This document shows, in pieces, positions 10,278 through 20,302 of a DNA stretch of 64,000 nt. Positions within the stretch are counted from its first letter, which is position 1; each line of letters starts with the position of its first letter. The translations under genes were made by a program, and so were the position numbers. Origin of the DNA: an uncultured beta proteobacterium (GTDB lineage Bacteria; Pseudomonadota; Gammaproteobacteria; Burkholderiales; SG8-39). A model generated the notes under the pieces. That model had not been told where the DNA came from, did no database searches, and saw only the letters and a list, made by a program, of their open reading frames with translations. The DNA is taken from NCBI GenBank assembly GCA_903859155.1, contig CAIOLO010000037.1, forward strand, positions 78,071-142,070, given 5' to 3'.

Positions 10278-11021
10278 CTATTTAGCTGCGGTTTTGTGCT
10301 CCGCCCATCGGGACGCCGACAAGGCGCTGTCCTGATCGGCTCGCAACGCCTCTAATTCCTTTAATATCAATTCGATACGACTATCCAACTCATTGCTGTG
10401 GTCGAGCAGACCCTCAATCGCCTTGGAAACGGGGTCATCGTCGCGAGTAACGGCATAAGCGGAGAATCCCAGTTTTGCCGCCTTTTCCTCGCGTGATTTT
10501 TCGCGCTCGTCCAGAATGACACGGGCCGGAATGCCGACGGCCGTCGCTCCGGCGGGAACATCCTTCACCACGACGGCATTCGAGCCGATCTTGGCGCCCT
10601 CGCCAATCACGATCGGGCCAATCACCTTGGCCCCGGCTCCGACCACTACGCCGCGCAGTAAAGTGGGATGCCGCTTGCCCTTGTTCCAGGAAGTTCCACC
10701 CAGGGTCACGCCATGGTAGAGGGTGCAGTCATCGCCGATTTCGGCCGTTTCCCCGATCACCAAGCCCATGCCGTGATCGATGAATACGCGCCGGCCTATG
10801 GTTGCGCCGGGATGAATCTCGATGCCGGTGAAAAACCGTCCGAGATGCGATGAAACGCGAGCCAGCCAGTGAAACTGGTTTCCCCACAGCCAGTGCGACC
10901 AGCGGTGCAGGCTCAAGGCATGCAGACCCGGATAGCAGGTGATGACCTCCCAGGACGATCGCGCCGCGGGATCGCGCTCAAAAACACACGCGACATCTTC
11001 CCTCAAGCGGGAAAACATCAT
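10278..11021 (-). CDS. cysE: Serine O-acetyltransferase
   Basis: A 247-residue enzyme that makes O-acetylserine for cysteine synthesis. Hexapeptide repeats of the left-handed beta helix span about residues 65-155, with conserved [17 protein letters not shown] and HGVTLGG motifs around the active site. The C-terminal helical tail is longer than in minimal forms. It lies between trmJ and iscR. Cysteine supply next to a cysteine desulfurase is a common arrangement. Confidence 0.93.
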   Translation of the reverse strand: MMFSRLREDVACVFERDPAARSSWEVITCYPGLHALSLHRWSHWLWGNQFHWLARVSSHLGRFFTGIEIHPGATIGRRVFIDHGMGLVIGETAEIGDDCTLYHGVTLGGTSWNKGKRHPTLLRGVVVGAGAKVIGPIVIGEGAKIGSNAVVVKDVPAGATAVGIPARVILDEREKSREEKAAKLGFSAYAVTRDDDPVSKAIEGLLDHSNELDSRIELILKELEALRADQDSALSASRWAEHKTAAK

Positions 11022-11088
11022 TGATTCTCCGATGGTTTAGAAACAATTATCGCAAGCCAGAGTATTTTTATCAACTTTGATATCCGCA

Positions 11089-11832
11089 TTACGGCCGGCC
11101 TTTGCGGTCCCACGCGGTCAGCATGCCGCGCAGAATGTTGACCTCCTCGCGCTGCAGACCGGCGCGACCGAACAGGCGCCGCATGCGTTCCATCATGCGC
11201 TTGGGCTTGCCGGGTTCGAGAAAATCGGTCTGTCCGAGGCTGCTCTCGAGATGGGCATAAAAATGTTCCACCTGCTCGATGCTGGCGAGTTCGGCCCTGC
11301 CGGCGAGTTTGCGCTCTGCCGCGAGTGATTCGACGCTGGCCGCGAGAAACACCTCGTAGGCGACGATCTGAACCGCCGCGGCGAGATTGAGCGAACTGAA
11401 ATCGCTCACCGTGGGTATGTGCGCCAGGCGATTGCACAGCAGCACATCCTCGTTGGCGAGGCCGGCGGTTTCATTGCCGAATACCAGCGCCACCTCGTCG
11501 CTTGCGGCCAACGCGACAGCCTCAGCGGCGGCGGCGCGCACCGCGAGCGGCGCGTGCGAGAGGTCCCTGCCGCGCGCCGAGAAAGCCACGGCCAGCACGA
11601 CGCCCTCGAGCGCCTGTGGCAGCGAGGCGCAGACCTTCGCCTGGGCCAGCAGATCGGCTGCATTGACTGCCAGCGCATCGGCATCATGGTCGGGAAAACG
11701 TCGCGGTTCGACCAGCACCAGCCGGGACAGACCCATGGTTTTCATCGCCCGCGCGGCGGCGCCGATGTTTCCCGGATGCGAAGGCCGGTGCAAAACAACG
11801 CGAATGCGATCGAAGCAGCGCGATGGATTCAT
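11089..11832 (-). CDS. trmJ: tRNA (cytidine/uridine-32-2'-O)-methyltransferase TrmJ
   Basis: A 247-residue SpoU (SPOUT) methyltransferase that modifies position 32 of the tRNA anticodon loop. SPOUT motifs are seen as RPSHPGNIGAAARAMK near the start, LVFGNETAGL near residue 115 and SSLNLAAAVQI near 145. I start at the ATG at 11832, at the first family-like sequence and behind TGGTGGA. A longer frame from 11907 adds an unrelated 25 residues. It is divergent from suhB. Confidence 0.9.
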   Translation of the reverse strand: MNPSRCFDRIRVVLHRPSHPGNIGAAARAMKTMGLSRLVLVEPRRFPDHDADALAVNAADLLAQAKVCASLPQALEGVVLAVAFSARGRDLSHAPLAVRAAAAEAVALAASDEVALVFGNETAGLANEDVLLCNRLAHIPTVSDFSSLNLAAAVQIVAYEVFLAASVESLAAERKLAGRAELASIEQVEHFYAHLESSLGQTDFLEPGKPKRMMERMRRLFGRAGLQREEVNILRGMLTAWDRKGRP

Positions 11833-11897
11833 ACTAAAATCCACCACGCTCGCTGCGAACCCGCGCGAGCGCTCTTTGAAAACGGAAACAAGTCGCA

Positions 11898-12704
11898 ATG
11901 CATCCAATGCTCACGATCGCGGTGAAAGCCGCGCGGCGCGCGGGGACTATCATCAATCGCGCCGCAAGAGACGTTGACCAGGTGACGGTCACGCGCAAGC
12001 GCCATAATGATTTCGTGACCGAGGTCGACAAGAACGCCGAAGGCGCGATCATCGACGTCATTCGTGGCGCCTACCCGGACCACGCAATTCTAGCAGAGGA
12101 GTCCGGCAAGTCCCCGGGCGCCAAGGGCAGTTCCGAGTACACCTGGATCATCGATCCGCTGGACGGCACCACCAATTTCATCCATGGCTTCCCGCAGTAC
12201 GCGGTATCGATCGCGCTGATGCATCGCGACACCCTCTCGCACGGGGTCATCTACGACATGTCCAAGAACGAACTGTTCCACGCCAGCCGCGGCGGCGGTG
12301 CGTTTCTCAATGACCGGCGCATCCGTGTGTCCAAGCGGACGCACTTCGGCGATGCGCTGATCGGCACCGGATTTCCCTACAGCAACATGAACAGCCTGGA
12401 TCAGTACCTGGCGATGTTTCGCGCCGTGGTGAGTCAGGTTGCGGGCGTACGCCGTGCGGGTGCCGCCGCCCTCGACCTCGCCTATGTCGCGGCGGGAAGA
12501 ATGGACGGCTTCTGGGAGCTTGGCCTTTCTGCGTGGGACATCGCTGCCGGAATTCTTTTGATACAGGAAGCCGGCGGACTGGTGTCCGATCTGCGCGGCG
12601 AAGCCAATTACCTCGAGACCGGCCGCATTGTCGGGGGCAATCCCAAGATCTTTCACCAGTTGCTCCGGGTGATTTCGCCCCTGGAGACAATTCCGGGCGC
12701 ATGA
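11898..12704 (+). CDS. suhB: Inositol-1-monophosphatase family protein
   Basis: A 268-residue Mg-dependent phosphatase of the SuhB/IMPase family. Motifs in order are EES near residue 70, WIIDPLDGTTNF near 90 and WDIAAGILLIQEAGG near 215, which together form the metal site. In proteobacteria SuhB also binds RNA polymerase and rRNA antitermination complexes. Its TGA overlaps the ATG of the next gene (ATGA), so the two are probably coupled. Confidence 0.92.
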   Translation: MHPMLTIAVKAARRAGTIINRAARDVDQVTVTRKRHNDFVTEVDKNAEGAIIDVIRGAYPDHAILAEESGKSPGAKGSSEYTWIIDPLDGTTNFIHGFPQYAVSIALMHRDTLSHGVIYDMSKNELFHASRGGGAFLNDRRIRVSKRTHFGDALIGTGFPYSNMNSLDQYLAMFRAVVSQVAGVRRAGAAALDLAYVAAGRMDGFWELGLSAWDIAAGILLIQEAGGLVSDLRGEANYLETGRIVGGNPKIFHQLLRVISPLETIPGA

Positions 12705-14740
12705 GCCTGCTCGGTCGCCTGCGTCGCGCGCTCACGATCAAAGCCGATGTCGGCGGGAGCGCGCCGCAACTGGAGCGCGCACTGTCGCTGCACGAAGCCG
12801 GCGACCTGCAGGGTGCCGGCGCCATCTACGAGCGCCTGCTGGCGAGCGACCCGCGCGATGCCGATGCGCTGCACCTGAGCGGCCTGCTCGCCCACCAGCG
12901 CGGCGAGCACGCCAGCGCGGCCGAATGGATCGGCAGGGCAATCGCCGAGCGCCCCACGGCACCGCGCTTTCATTTCAACCTGGGCAGCGCCCTTGCCGCG
13001 CTCGATCAGACAGCCGCGGCCGCGGCAGCCTTCGAGCGTGCCGCGGCACTCGATCCTGCGCATGCGGCGAGCTGGTTCAATCTCGGCTCGGCCCTGGCGC
13101 GACTGGACCGGCATGGCAATGCCGCGGCCGCGCTGTGCCGCGCATTCGCCATCGATCCCGGACTGCCCGGATTACGCCAGGCGCTGGCGCAGGCGATGGC
13201 CAACGCCGCGGGCGCCGGCGAATTGCCGCCCGGCACCTATGCCGAAGCGGCAGGACTGCTCGAGCACCACTGGCAACTCGCCGCCGATCCGGTTGAAGCG
13301 CGCCTGCTGCTCGCCTATGTGCTTCAGGAAGGACGCCACTGGAGCGCGGCGGCGGCCCACTATGCGGCACTGATAGCGGCCGCTCCCGATCTGGAAATTG
13401 CGCATAACAACCTGGCGAACTGCTACAACCAGCTCGGGCGCATGCGCGAGGCCATGGGCCAATACCGGGAGGTGCTGCGCCTTTCGCCGGAAAATGCGCT
13501 GGCAGCCTCCAGCATTGTTTCCTGTATGAACTACGACAGTGACGCCACCCCGGAGCAGATGCTGGCCGCGCATGTTGACTGGGCCGGCCGCTTTGCGGCG
13601 CCAGGCGCCGCGCGCGAAAAGCATTTGAACAGCAGGGAGCCGCACAAACGCTTGCGCCTGGCCTATGTGTCGCCAGACCTGCGCCTGCACCCGGTCACCA
13701 CGCTGTTCGCAGCGGTGATCGAACGGCACGACCGCCAGAGCTTCGAGATCGTCTGCTATTACAACTATCCGCGCGGAGATGCGGTGACACGCCGCATCAT
13801 GGCCGCTGCCGACCGCTGGGTGGATATTCACGATTGCAACGACGCCGAGCTGGCGCGGCGCATCCGCGATGACGGCATAGACATCCTCGTCGACCTCGCC
13901 GGGCACACCTCCTACGGAAGGCTGCGGGCCTACGCGGGCAAGCCCGCCCCGGTGCTGGTGAGCTGGCTGGGATACTTCAATACCACCGGCCTGTCGCAGA
14001 TGGATGCCTTCATCACCGACCCCCATTCCTCGCCACCCGGGCAGGAGGCGTGGTTCAGTGAAAAGCTGGTGCGCCTCCCGGACACGCGCTTCACCTTCGA
14101 AGCCCACGCTTTCTATCCCCTGCCGGGCGCGCCGCGGCAGCGCAAGCCCGGGCAGGTCACCTTCGGCTGCCTGAACAACCTGGCAAAACTCAACGATCAC
14201 GTGCTGCAGGCATGGTCGGACATTCTGTCGCAGCTGCCCGCTTCGACCCTGCTCATCCAGGCCCAGGCCCTGGAAGACGCCGCCAACCGGGAACATTTCC
14301 TCGCACGCTGCGAGCGTGCCGGCATGGCGCGAGCGCGCATCGAGGTGCGTCCATGGGCAAGGCTGGAGGAGTCGGCGCGCAGTTATCACGACATCGATAT
14401 CGCACTGGACCCGTTCCCCTTCTGCGGCGGCATGACCAGTTTCGATGCGTTGTGGATGGGGGTTCCTTTGGTGACGCTCGCCGGAGAAACGCTCCCTGGC
14501 CGCCAGAGCGCGTCGATGCTGGCCAACCTCGGACTGTCGGACCTGATCGCAGCGGATGCGCAATCCTATGCGGCCATCGCCGTCGCGCTCGCGCATGACG
14601 GCGCGCGACTGGACCGACTGCGCGCAACACTGCGATCGACATTCGCCGCGTCGCCCTTGTGCGACCACGAAAAATTCACCCGCGCGCTGGAAGCCGCATT
14701 GCGCGACCTGTGGCAACAGTGGGCCGCCGGCGCGCCCTGA
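12701..14740 (+). CDS. TPR-containing SPINDLY-type O-linked N-acetylglucosamine transferase, copy 1
   Basis: A 679-residue protein starting at the ATG that overlaps the suhB stop. An in-frame extension back to 12533 lies inside suhB and is not used. Roughly residues 20-290 are tetratricopeptide repeats (NLGSALAALDQ-like units with Ala/Leu-rich helices). The C-terminal half is the GT41 catalytic region, with YVSPDLRLHPV near 320, DLAGHT near 398, and a UDP-sugar site with DIALDPFPF near 563 and GGMTSF. Such bacterial proteins may glycosylate proteins, but no target gene is next to it. Confidence 0.85.
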   Translation: MSLLGRLRRALTIKADVGGSAPQLERALSLHEAGDLQGAGAIYERLLASDPRDADALHLSGLLAHQRGEHASAAEWIGRAIAERPTAPRFHFNLGSALAALDQTAAAAAAFERAAALDPAHAASWFNLGSALARLDRHGNAAAALCRAFAIDPGLPGLRQALAQAMANAAGAGELPPGTYAEAAGLLEHHWQLAADPVEARLLLAYVLQEGRHWSAAAAHYAALIAAAPDLEIAHNNLANCYNQLGRMREAMGQYREVLRLSPENALAASSIVSCMNYDSDATPEQMLAAHVDWAGRFAAPGAAREKHLNSREPHKRLRLAYVSPDLRLHPVTTLFAAVIERHDRQSFEIVCYYNYPRGDAVTRRIMAAADRWVDIHDCNDAELARRIRDDGIDILVDLAGHTSYGRLRAYAGKPAPVLVSWLGYFNTTGLSQMDAFITDPHSSPPGQEAWFSEKLVRLPDTRFTFEAHAFYPLPGAPRQRKPGQVTFGCLNNLAKLNDHVLQAWSDILSQLPASTLLIQAQALEDAANREHFLARCERAGMARARIEVRPWARLEESARSYHDIDIALDPFPFCGGMTSFDALWMGVPLVTLAGETLPGRQSASMLANLGLSDLIAADAQSYAAIAVALAHDGARLDRLRATLRSTFAASPLCDHEKFTRALEAALRDLWQQWAAGAP

Positions 14741-14752
14741 GGCGCCCAGACC

Positions 14753-16456
14753 ATGCTCGGATCCCTGCTCAGGCGTTTGTTCAGTCCCCGCGCCGCGCCG
14801 TCGGCGCCGGCCCCGGTCGAGCAGGCCTACGCAAGCATGAAACAGGGAAAAGCGGCTGAGGCCGTGGCTTTTTTCGAAGCCGCTCTGGCCGCGAATCCGC
14901 CGACCCCCGGTCTCCTGAACGACCTCGGCCTGTGCCTGGTGCAACTGCTTCGTTATGTCGACGCGGAGCGCGTCCTCCAGCAGGCCTTACAGCTCGATCC
15001 CGCCTGCACCCCGGCGCGCGTCAACCTGGGCAACCTTTATCTGCGCATGAACGATCCGGAGAGCGCTGAAGCAATGTATCGGCACGCCCTGCAAGAGGTG
15101 CCGGCCGATGCGCTGCTATGGAGCCACCTGGCGATGAGCCTGTGCAATTCCGGCCGCGCCGATGAGTCGCTCGAGTGCTCGCGCCACGCCCTGCAACTGT
15201 CGCCCGAGGACGAAGTGGTCCGCAGCAACCTGATCTTCGCGCTGGTTCTCGCGCCCGCTGCGACGGCGCGCGATCTGCTGGAGGAAACCCGGCGCTGGTC
15301 GGCGCAGCGCGCCGAGGCGCTCACTGCGGCAGCAGCCGCGCACACCAACCTGCCCGACCCGGAACGCCCCTTGCGCATCGGCTACCTGTCGGCCGACCTG
15401 CGCGCACATCCGGTGGCCAGTTTCGTCGAACCGCTGCTCGCGCATCACGATCCGGCGCTGTTTTTCGTTCACTGCTATTCCAACAGCTCCGCCGAGGACG
15501 CGCAATCGGCGCGCCTGCGCAGCCTGGCGCACGCCTGGACCAACGTCGCGTCACTGTCCGATGAGGAACTGGCCGCGCTCGTGCGTCGCGACGGCATCGA
15601 CCTGCTGGTGGACCTGGCCGGACACACCTACGGCAACCGACTGCTGGCGATGGCCCGCCGGCCGGCGCCGGTGCAACTGACCTACCTGGGTTTTCCCGCC
15701 TCCACCGGCATGAGCGCCATGGATTACCGCATCACCGACGCGCAACTGGACCCGCCAGGTGACGGCGATGCGTTTTACCTGGAGACCCAGCTGCGACTGC
15801 CCGACAGTCTGTGGTGTTTCCGCCCTCTGGGAACGTTTGCGGAACCCGTCCCGACCCCGGCCCTAGCCTGCGGCTATGTCACCTTCGGATCGTTCAACGG
15901 CTTCCACAAGATCCACCAGGACCTGCTCGAGGACTGGGCCCGCCTGCTGCAGAATGTCGCCGCTTCAAGAATGGTGATAATCACCGTTCCCGAAGGCAAG
16001 ACCCGAGCACGCATCACGGCGACATTCGCCGCCGCAGGCATAGCCCCTGATCGCATCAGCCTGCACGGGCGTCTGGCGGGCGGCGAATTCCGGGCGCTCC
16101 AGGCCGAATGCGACATCGCGCTCGATGCCCATCCCTGCGGCGGCGGCGCGACCACCTGCGAAGTCCTCTGGATGGGACTGCCGGTGATCACGCGAAGCGG
16201 ATCGACACCGGTGTCGAGGGCGGGCGCAAGCCTGCTCAAAACCATCGGACTGCCGGAATTGATCGCGCACGACGGCGCGCAGTTCATGGCTATCGCGGCC
16301 AGGCTGGCCGCGGATCCGCAGCGCATCAATCGGCTGCGCCAGGGAATGCGTGAACGCATGCGCGCCTCGCCGTTGATGCAGGAGAAAAAGTTCACGCGCT
16401 CGCTGGAGCATCTCTACCGGCAGGCCTGGCGCCGCTGGTGCGAAGATCGCCGTTGA
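14753..16456 (+). CDS. TPR-containing SPINDLY-type O-linked N-acetylglucosamine transferase, copy 2
   Basis: A 567-residue paralogue 12 bp downstream of copy 1 in the same direction. The TPR part is shorter (about residues 15-165). The GT41-like domain follows, with GYLSADLRAHPV near 205, DLAGHT near 287, GFPASTGMSAMDY near 320 and DIALDAHPCGGG near 453. The tandem pair suggests duplication and divergence of the substrate-selecting TPR part. Cytosolic, with no signal peptide. Confidence 0.85.
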   Translation: MLGSLLRRLFSPRAAPSAPAPVEQAYASMKQGKAAEAVAFFEAALAANPPTPGLLNDLGLCLVQLLRYVDAERVLQQALQLDPACTPARVNLGNLYLRMNDPESAEAMYRHALQEVPADALLWSHLAMSLCNSGRADESLECSRHALQLSPEDEVVRSNLIFALVLAPAATARDLLEETRRWSAQRAEALTAAAAAHTNLPDPERPLRIGYLSADLRAHPVASFVEPLLAHHDPALFFVHCYSNSSAEDAQSARLRSLAHAWTNVASLSDEELAALVRRDGIDLLVDLAGHTYGNRLLAMARRPAPVQLTYLGFPASTGMSAMDYRITDAQLDPPGDGDAFYLETQLRLPDSLWCFRPLGTFAEPVPTPALACGYVTFGSFNGFHKIHQDLLEDWARLLQNVAASRMVIITVPEGKTRARITATFAAAGIAPDRISLHGRLAGGEFRALQAECDIALDAHPCGGGATTCEVLWMGLPVITRSGSTPVSRAGASLLKTIGLPELIAHDGAQFMAIAARLAADPQRINRLRQGMRERMRASPLMQEKKFTRSLEHLYRQAWRRWCEDRR

Positions 16457-16519
16457 GCAAGGCAAGCCAATGCCGGTAGACTCGCGCAGACTCGACATCG
16501 ACGCAACGGAGACAGCGGC

Positions 16520-18067
16520 ATGATCCCACCGATTTTCGGCCTGTTCGCCTTGCTTGGGGCGCTTGCGCTCAATGCGGTGCAGGCAGCCGATCTGCGCATC
16601 GGCATGGCCGCGGACATCACCTCGATGGACCCGCACGCGGTCAATATCACGCCCAACAACAACATCGGCTGGCACGTCTTCGATGCGCTGGTGCATGTGG
16701 ACGCCGATGCCCGCATTGTCCCGGGCCTGGCGCAATCCTGGCGCGCGCTGGACGGCACCACCTGGGAGTTCCGCCTGCGGCGCGACGTGCGTTTTCACGA
16801 CGGCTCGCCCTTCACTGCGGAGGACGTGCTGTTCTCGATTGAGCGTGCCGAGAAACTGCCCAACGGACAGTACGCGAGTTTCGTGCAGCGCCTCACGGAA
16901 AAACGGGCCGTCGACCCCTACACCGTGCGCGTGAAGACCGCGACACCCTATGCCATGGTGCCCTATGACCTGAATTCGATTTTCATCGTTTCGAAAAAAG
17001 CCGCCGCCACGGCGTCGCCGGAGGATTTCAACAGCGGCAAGGCGATGGTGGGCACCGGCCCGTTCCGCTTCACGCGTTTTGCCCGCGGCGACCGCGTCGA
17101 ACTGGCGAAGAACCCCGCCTACTGGGGCGGCGCGCCCGCCTGGGACAAGGTGACCTTCCGCATCATCCCCAACGACCCGGCGCGCATCGCCGCGCTGCTA
17201 TCGGGCGATGTCGATGCCATCGAGGCGATTCCCACGCAGGACCTGGCGCGCCTGCGCGGCGACAAGCGCTTCGGCCTGGCGCAGAAGGTTTCGTGGCGCA
17301 CGCTGTTTTTCCACACCGACCAGTATCGCGACCCGTCGCCATTTGTCACCGACCGCGCCGGCAAGCCGCTGGCGAAAAATCCGTTGCGCGATGCCAATGT
17401 GCGCCTGGCCATCTCCAAGGCCATCAACCGCCAGGCGATCGTCGAGCGCGTCATGGAAAACGCCGCGGTCCCGGCCTCCAATCTGGTTTCACCGCCGGTG
17501 TTCGGCCACCTCGCATCGATCAAGCCCGAGGCCTACGATCCGGAAGGCGCAAAGCGGCTGCTCGCCCGCGCCGGCTATGCGGAGGGTTTCGCCATGACCC
17601 TGCATGCCCCCAATAACCGCTACGTCAACGACGACCAGATCGCCCAGGCGGTGGCGCAGATGCTCGCACGCGTGGGCATCGCCACCAAAGTGGAAACCCT
17701 GCCGATCAATGTTTATCTTCCCAGGGCACGCAACGGGGATTTCAGTTTCTCCCTGCTCGGCTGGGGTTCGTTCTCCGGCGACCTGGCACTGCGCGCGCTG
17801 CTTGCGGCGCCTGACGCGGGCAAGGGCTATGGCGCGTGGAACTGGTCGCATTACGCCAATGCCGCGCTCGACAAACTGCTGGATCAGGGCTTTGCCACCG
17901 TGGACGAAAAAAAGCGCGAAGCCATCGCGCGCGAAGCCGCGGCGATCGCGCTAAAGGACCAGGCGCTGGTGCCGCTGCATCACCAGATCGCCATCTGGGC
18001 GATGAAGTCCGGGATCAGCTATGTCGCGCGCACCGACGAATACACCTTCGCGCACCACATGAAATGA
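16520..18067 (+). CDS. Periplasmic substrate-binding protein of a peptide/nickel-type ABC importer
   Basis: A 515-residue family 5 solute-binding protein. A signal peptide ends at about residue 21 (NAVQAAD). RIGMAADITSMDPH then opens the mature protein, and the cluster-5 motif VRFHDGSPFTAEDV lies near 95. A GGAGACA Shine-Dalgarno precedes the ATG. Two permease genes follow. The ligand cannot be told from sequence; peptides are the commonest for this family. Confidence 0.88.
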   Translation: MIPPIFGLFALLGALALNAVQAADLRIGMAADITSMDPHAVNITPNNNIGWHVFDALVHVDADARIVPGLAQSWRALDGTTWEFRLRRDVRFHDGSPFTAEDVLFSIERAEKLPNGQYASFVQRLTEKRAVDPYTVRVKTATPYAMVPYDLNSIFIVSKKAAATASPEDFNSGKAMVGTGPFRFTRFARGDRVELAKNPAYWGGAPAWDKVTFRIIPNDPARIAALLSGDVDAIEAIPTQDLARLRGDKRFGLAQKVSWRTLFFHTDQYRDPSPFVTDRAGKPLAKNPLRDANVRLAISKAINRQAIVERVMENAAVPASNLVSPPVFGHLASIKPEAYDPEGAKRLLARAGYAEGFAMTLHAPNNRYVNDDQIAQAVAQMLARVGIATKVETLPINVYLPRARNGDFSFSLLGWGSFSGDLALRALLAAPDAGKGYGAWNWSHYANAALDKLLDQGFATVDEKKREAIAREAAAIALKDQALVPLHHQIAIWAMKSGISYVARTDEYTFAHHMK

Positions 18068-18095
18068 GCGCAGAGCGGCGCGTGGGGAATCGCTG

Positions 18096-19073
18096 ATGGC
18101 CGTCTACCTACTGCAGCGGCTGGGACAGGCCCTGCTGGTGCTCCTGGTGATGTCGTTGCTGGTATTCGCCGGCGTCTATGCCATCGGCGATCCGATGGCC
18201 ATCATGATTCCACCGGATGCCTCGCAGGCCGACGCCGCCAGGCTGGCCGCATCGCTCGGCCTCGACCAGCCGTTGTGGCGGCAGTACTTGGTCTTCCTGC
18301 AGCAGGCCGCGGGCGGCAAGCTCGGCGTCTCCTTTGCCTTTCAGGTGCCGGCGGTGACGCTGATCCTCGAGCGCCTGCCCGCGACGCTGGAACTGGCGAT
18401 CGCCGCCACCCTGCTGGCCCTGCTGCTCGGCATCCCGCTGGGCCTGCTCGCCGGCCTGCGACCGAAGAGTTTTCCCGGCCGCGCCATCATGGCCGGATCC
18501 ATACTCGGTTTTTCGCTGCCCACCTTCTGGGTCGGCCTGCTGCTCATCATGCTGTTCTCGGTGCAGCTGGGCTGGCTGCCCGCAAGCGGGCGCGGCGCCA
18601 CGCTGGAGCTGCTGGGCGTGCCGGTTAGCTTTCTCACACTGGATGGCCTGCAGCATCTGCTGATGCCGGCGCTCAACCTGGCGCTGTTCAAGCTGGCGCT
18701 GGTCACGCGCCTGGTACGCGCCGGCACCCGCGAAGCGCTGTCGCTCGACTACGTGCGCTTCGCGCGCGCCAAGGGCCTGACCGAGGCCCGCGTCATCGGC
18801 GTGCACGTGCTGCGCAACATACTCATACCGGTGGTGACCGTGGTGGGACTGGAGTTCGGCTCGCTGGTGGCTTTTGCGGTGGTCACCGAAACCATTTTTG
18901 CCTGGCCCGGCATGGGCAAGCTGCTGATCGATTCGATCAATGTGCTCGACCGGCCCGTCATCGTCGCCTACCTGTGCGTGACGGTGCTGCTGTTCGTGAC
19001 GATCAACCTTGCCGTGGATCTCGCCTGCGCGGCGCTCGACCCGCGCGTGCGCCTGGGCGGAGCAGAACAATGA
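18096..19073 (+). CDS. ABC transporter permease, DppB/OppB type
   Basis: A 325-residue inner-membrane permease with about six helices. The N-terminus MAVYLLQRLGQALLVL is typical of DppB-like subunits. A BPD permease domain spans about 90-320, and the EAA loop (YVRFARAKGLTEARVIG) near 220-240 would dock an ATPase. It begins 28 bp after the binding-protein gene and ends 10 bp before the second permease. Confidence 0.9.
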   Translation: MAVYLLQRLGQALLVLLVMSLLVFAGVYAIGDPMAIMIPPDASQADAARLAASLGLDQPLWRQYLVFLQQAAGGKLGVSFAFQVPAVTLILERLPATLELAIAATLLALLLGIPLGLLAGLRPKSFPGRAIMAGSILGFSLPTFWVGLLLIMLFSVQLGWLPASGRGATLELLGVPVSFLTLDGLQHLLMPALNLALFKLALVTRLVRAGTREALSLDYVRFARAKGLTEARVIGVHVLRNILIPVVTVVGLEFGSLVAFAVVTETIFAWPGMGKLLIDSINVLDRPVIVAYLCVTVLLFVTINLAVDLACAALDPRVRLGGAEQ

Positions 19074-19083
19074 ATGCCGCGCA

Positions 19084-19968
19084 ATGAACGCGCCACCCGC
19101 CGCGCTCCCCGGCCTGCTGCCGCGCTTTGCGCGCGACGGCGTGGCGCTGGCCGCGTTGGCGCTGCTGGCACTGCTCATTGCCGCAGCTGTGTTGGCTCCG
19201 TGGATAGCGCCGCAGAATCCCTATGATCTCGCGCAACTGGACCTGCTCGACGGACGGCTGCCTCCAGGGGCGCTTGCCGCCGATGGGCGCAGCGTGCTGC
19301 TGGGCACCGACGACCAGGGCCGCGACATCCTCTCGGCCATCCTCTACGGCATGCGCACCAGCCTGCTGGCTGGCACGCTGAGCACGCTGGGAGCGCTCGC
19401 GCTGGGACTGCTGCTCGGCCTGGGGGCGGCCTGGTTTCGCGGCTGGACCGAGGCGATCATCATGCGCGCGGCCGACCTGCAGTTGTCCTTCCCTTCGATA
19501 CTCATCGCGCTGGTATTGCTCGCGCTGCTGGGCCAGGGTCTGGACAAGATCATCATCGCGCTGATCGCGGTGCAATGGGCCTACTACGCGCGCACCGCGC
19601 GCGCCGCAGCGCTGGCCGAGCGTGAAAAGGATTACATCAGCGCCGCGCGCGCGCTGGGATTGAAGCCGCTGCGCATCATCCTCGCGCATCTGCTGCCCAA
19701 CTGCCTGCCGCCGATGACGGTGGTGGCCACGGTGCAGATCGCAGCCGCCATCAGCCTGGAGGCCACCTTGTCGTTCCTCGGACTGGGCCTGCCGATCACC
19801 GAGCCCTCGCTGGGCCTGTTAATCGCCAACGGCTATGCCTATCTGCTCTCGGGAAAGTACTGGATCAGCTTCTTCCCCGGCCTGGCGCTGCTCGGGTTGA
19901 TCGTCTGCATCAACCTGGTGGCCGACCGCTTGCGCGACCTGCTCGACCCGCGCCGCATGGCTGGATGA
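19084..19968 (+). CDS. ABC transporter permease, DppC/OppC type
   Basis: A 294-residue partner permease with an N-terminal anchor helix (LAALALLALLIAAAVLAP), then the LGTDDQGRDILS motif typical of DppC and a BPD domain with the EAA loop YISAARALGLKPLRII near 185. I start at the ATG at 19084. The longer frame from 19009 lies in the upstream gene. No DppD/DppF-type ATPase follows, so energy must come from a subunit encoded elsewhere. Confidence 0.9.
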   Translation: MNAPPAALPGLLPRFARDGVALAALALLALLIAAAVLAPWIAPQNPYDLAQLDLLDGRLPPGALAADGRSVLLGTDDQGRDILSAILYGMRTSLLAGTLSTLGALALGLLLGLGAAWFRGWTEAIIMRAADLQLSFPSILIALVLLALLGQGLDKIIIALIAVQWAYYARTARAAALAEREKDYISAARALGLKPLRIILAHLLPNCLPPMTVVATVQIAAAISLEATLSFLGLGLPITEPSLGLLIANGYAYLLSGKYWISFFPGLALLGLIVCINLVADRLRDLLDPRRMAG

Positions 19969-20021
19969 CTGTCAGGCGCGGCATCGTGGCATTGCCCATC
20001 GGCAGGCGCCAGACCGATGCA

Positions 20022-20258
20022 TCACTTGTTGCGATGACGAAGAAACCATACCCACAATGCGGTGGGTATGAGCGCCAGAACGGCGAATACAAAAACGAAC
20101 AGGATGAGATCGCCAAACGCGTGCATTCCGGCCGAGGCCTGCTCGCGCGGCCCCGAGGTCTGCGACTGGCGCATCTGCACGACGACAACGGCCACGCACA
20201 ACGAGGCGGCATAACCACCCAGCACGGCGCCGACCCTGGCGAGCGTTTTCCTGTTCAT
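20022..20258 (-). CDS. Small two-helix membrane protein of unknown function
   Basis: A 78-residue hypothetical protein with helices at about 8-28 (VGAVLGGYAASLCVAVVVV) and 48-72, ending in a basic RHRNK tail. An AGGAA Shine-Dalgarno lies 7 bp upstream of the ATG. It stands alone on the minus strand at the left border of the cassette array. I found no paired boxes around it, so it is probably chromosomal rather than a cassette. I do not recognise the family. Confidence 0.6.
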   Translation of the reverse strand: MNRKTLARVGAVLGGYAASLCVAVVVVQMRQSQTSGPREQASAGMHAFGDLILFVFVFAVLALIPTALWVWFLRHRNK

Positions 20259-20302
20259 GAACTTTTCCTACGCAGGCGCCCGGTTTTGCAAGCGACCCTT
20301 GT

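Noticed and set aside
13172..14944. 590-codon minus-strand frame opposite the SPINDLY-type genes
   Set aside because: Shadow frame spanning the junction of two real genes; composition is Arg/Gly/His-rich without domain motifs.
20047..20070. CATACCCAC/GTGGGTATG hairpin as a terminator
   Set aside because: It lies inside the coding sequence of the 78-residue protein and has no T-run; the codons explain it.
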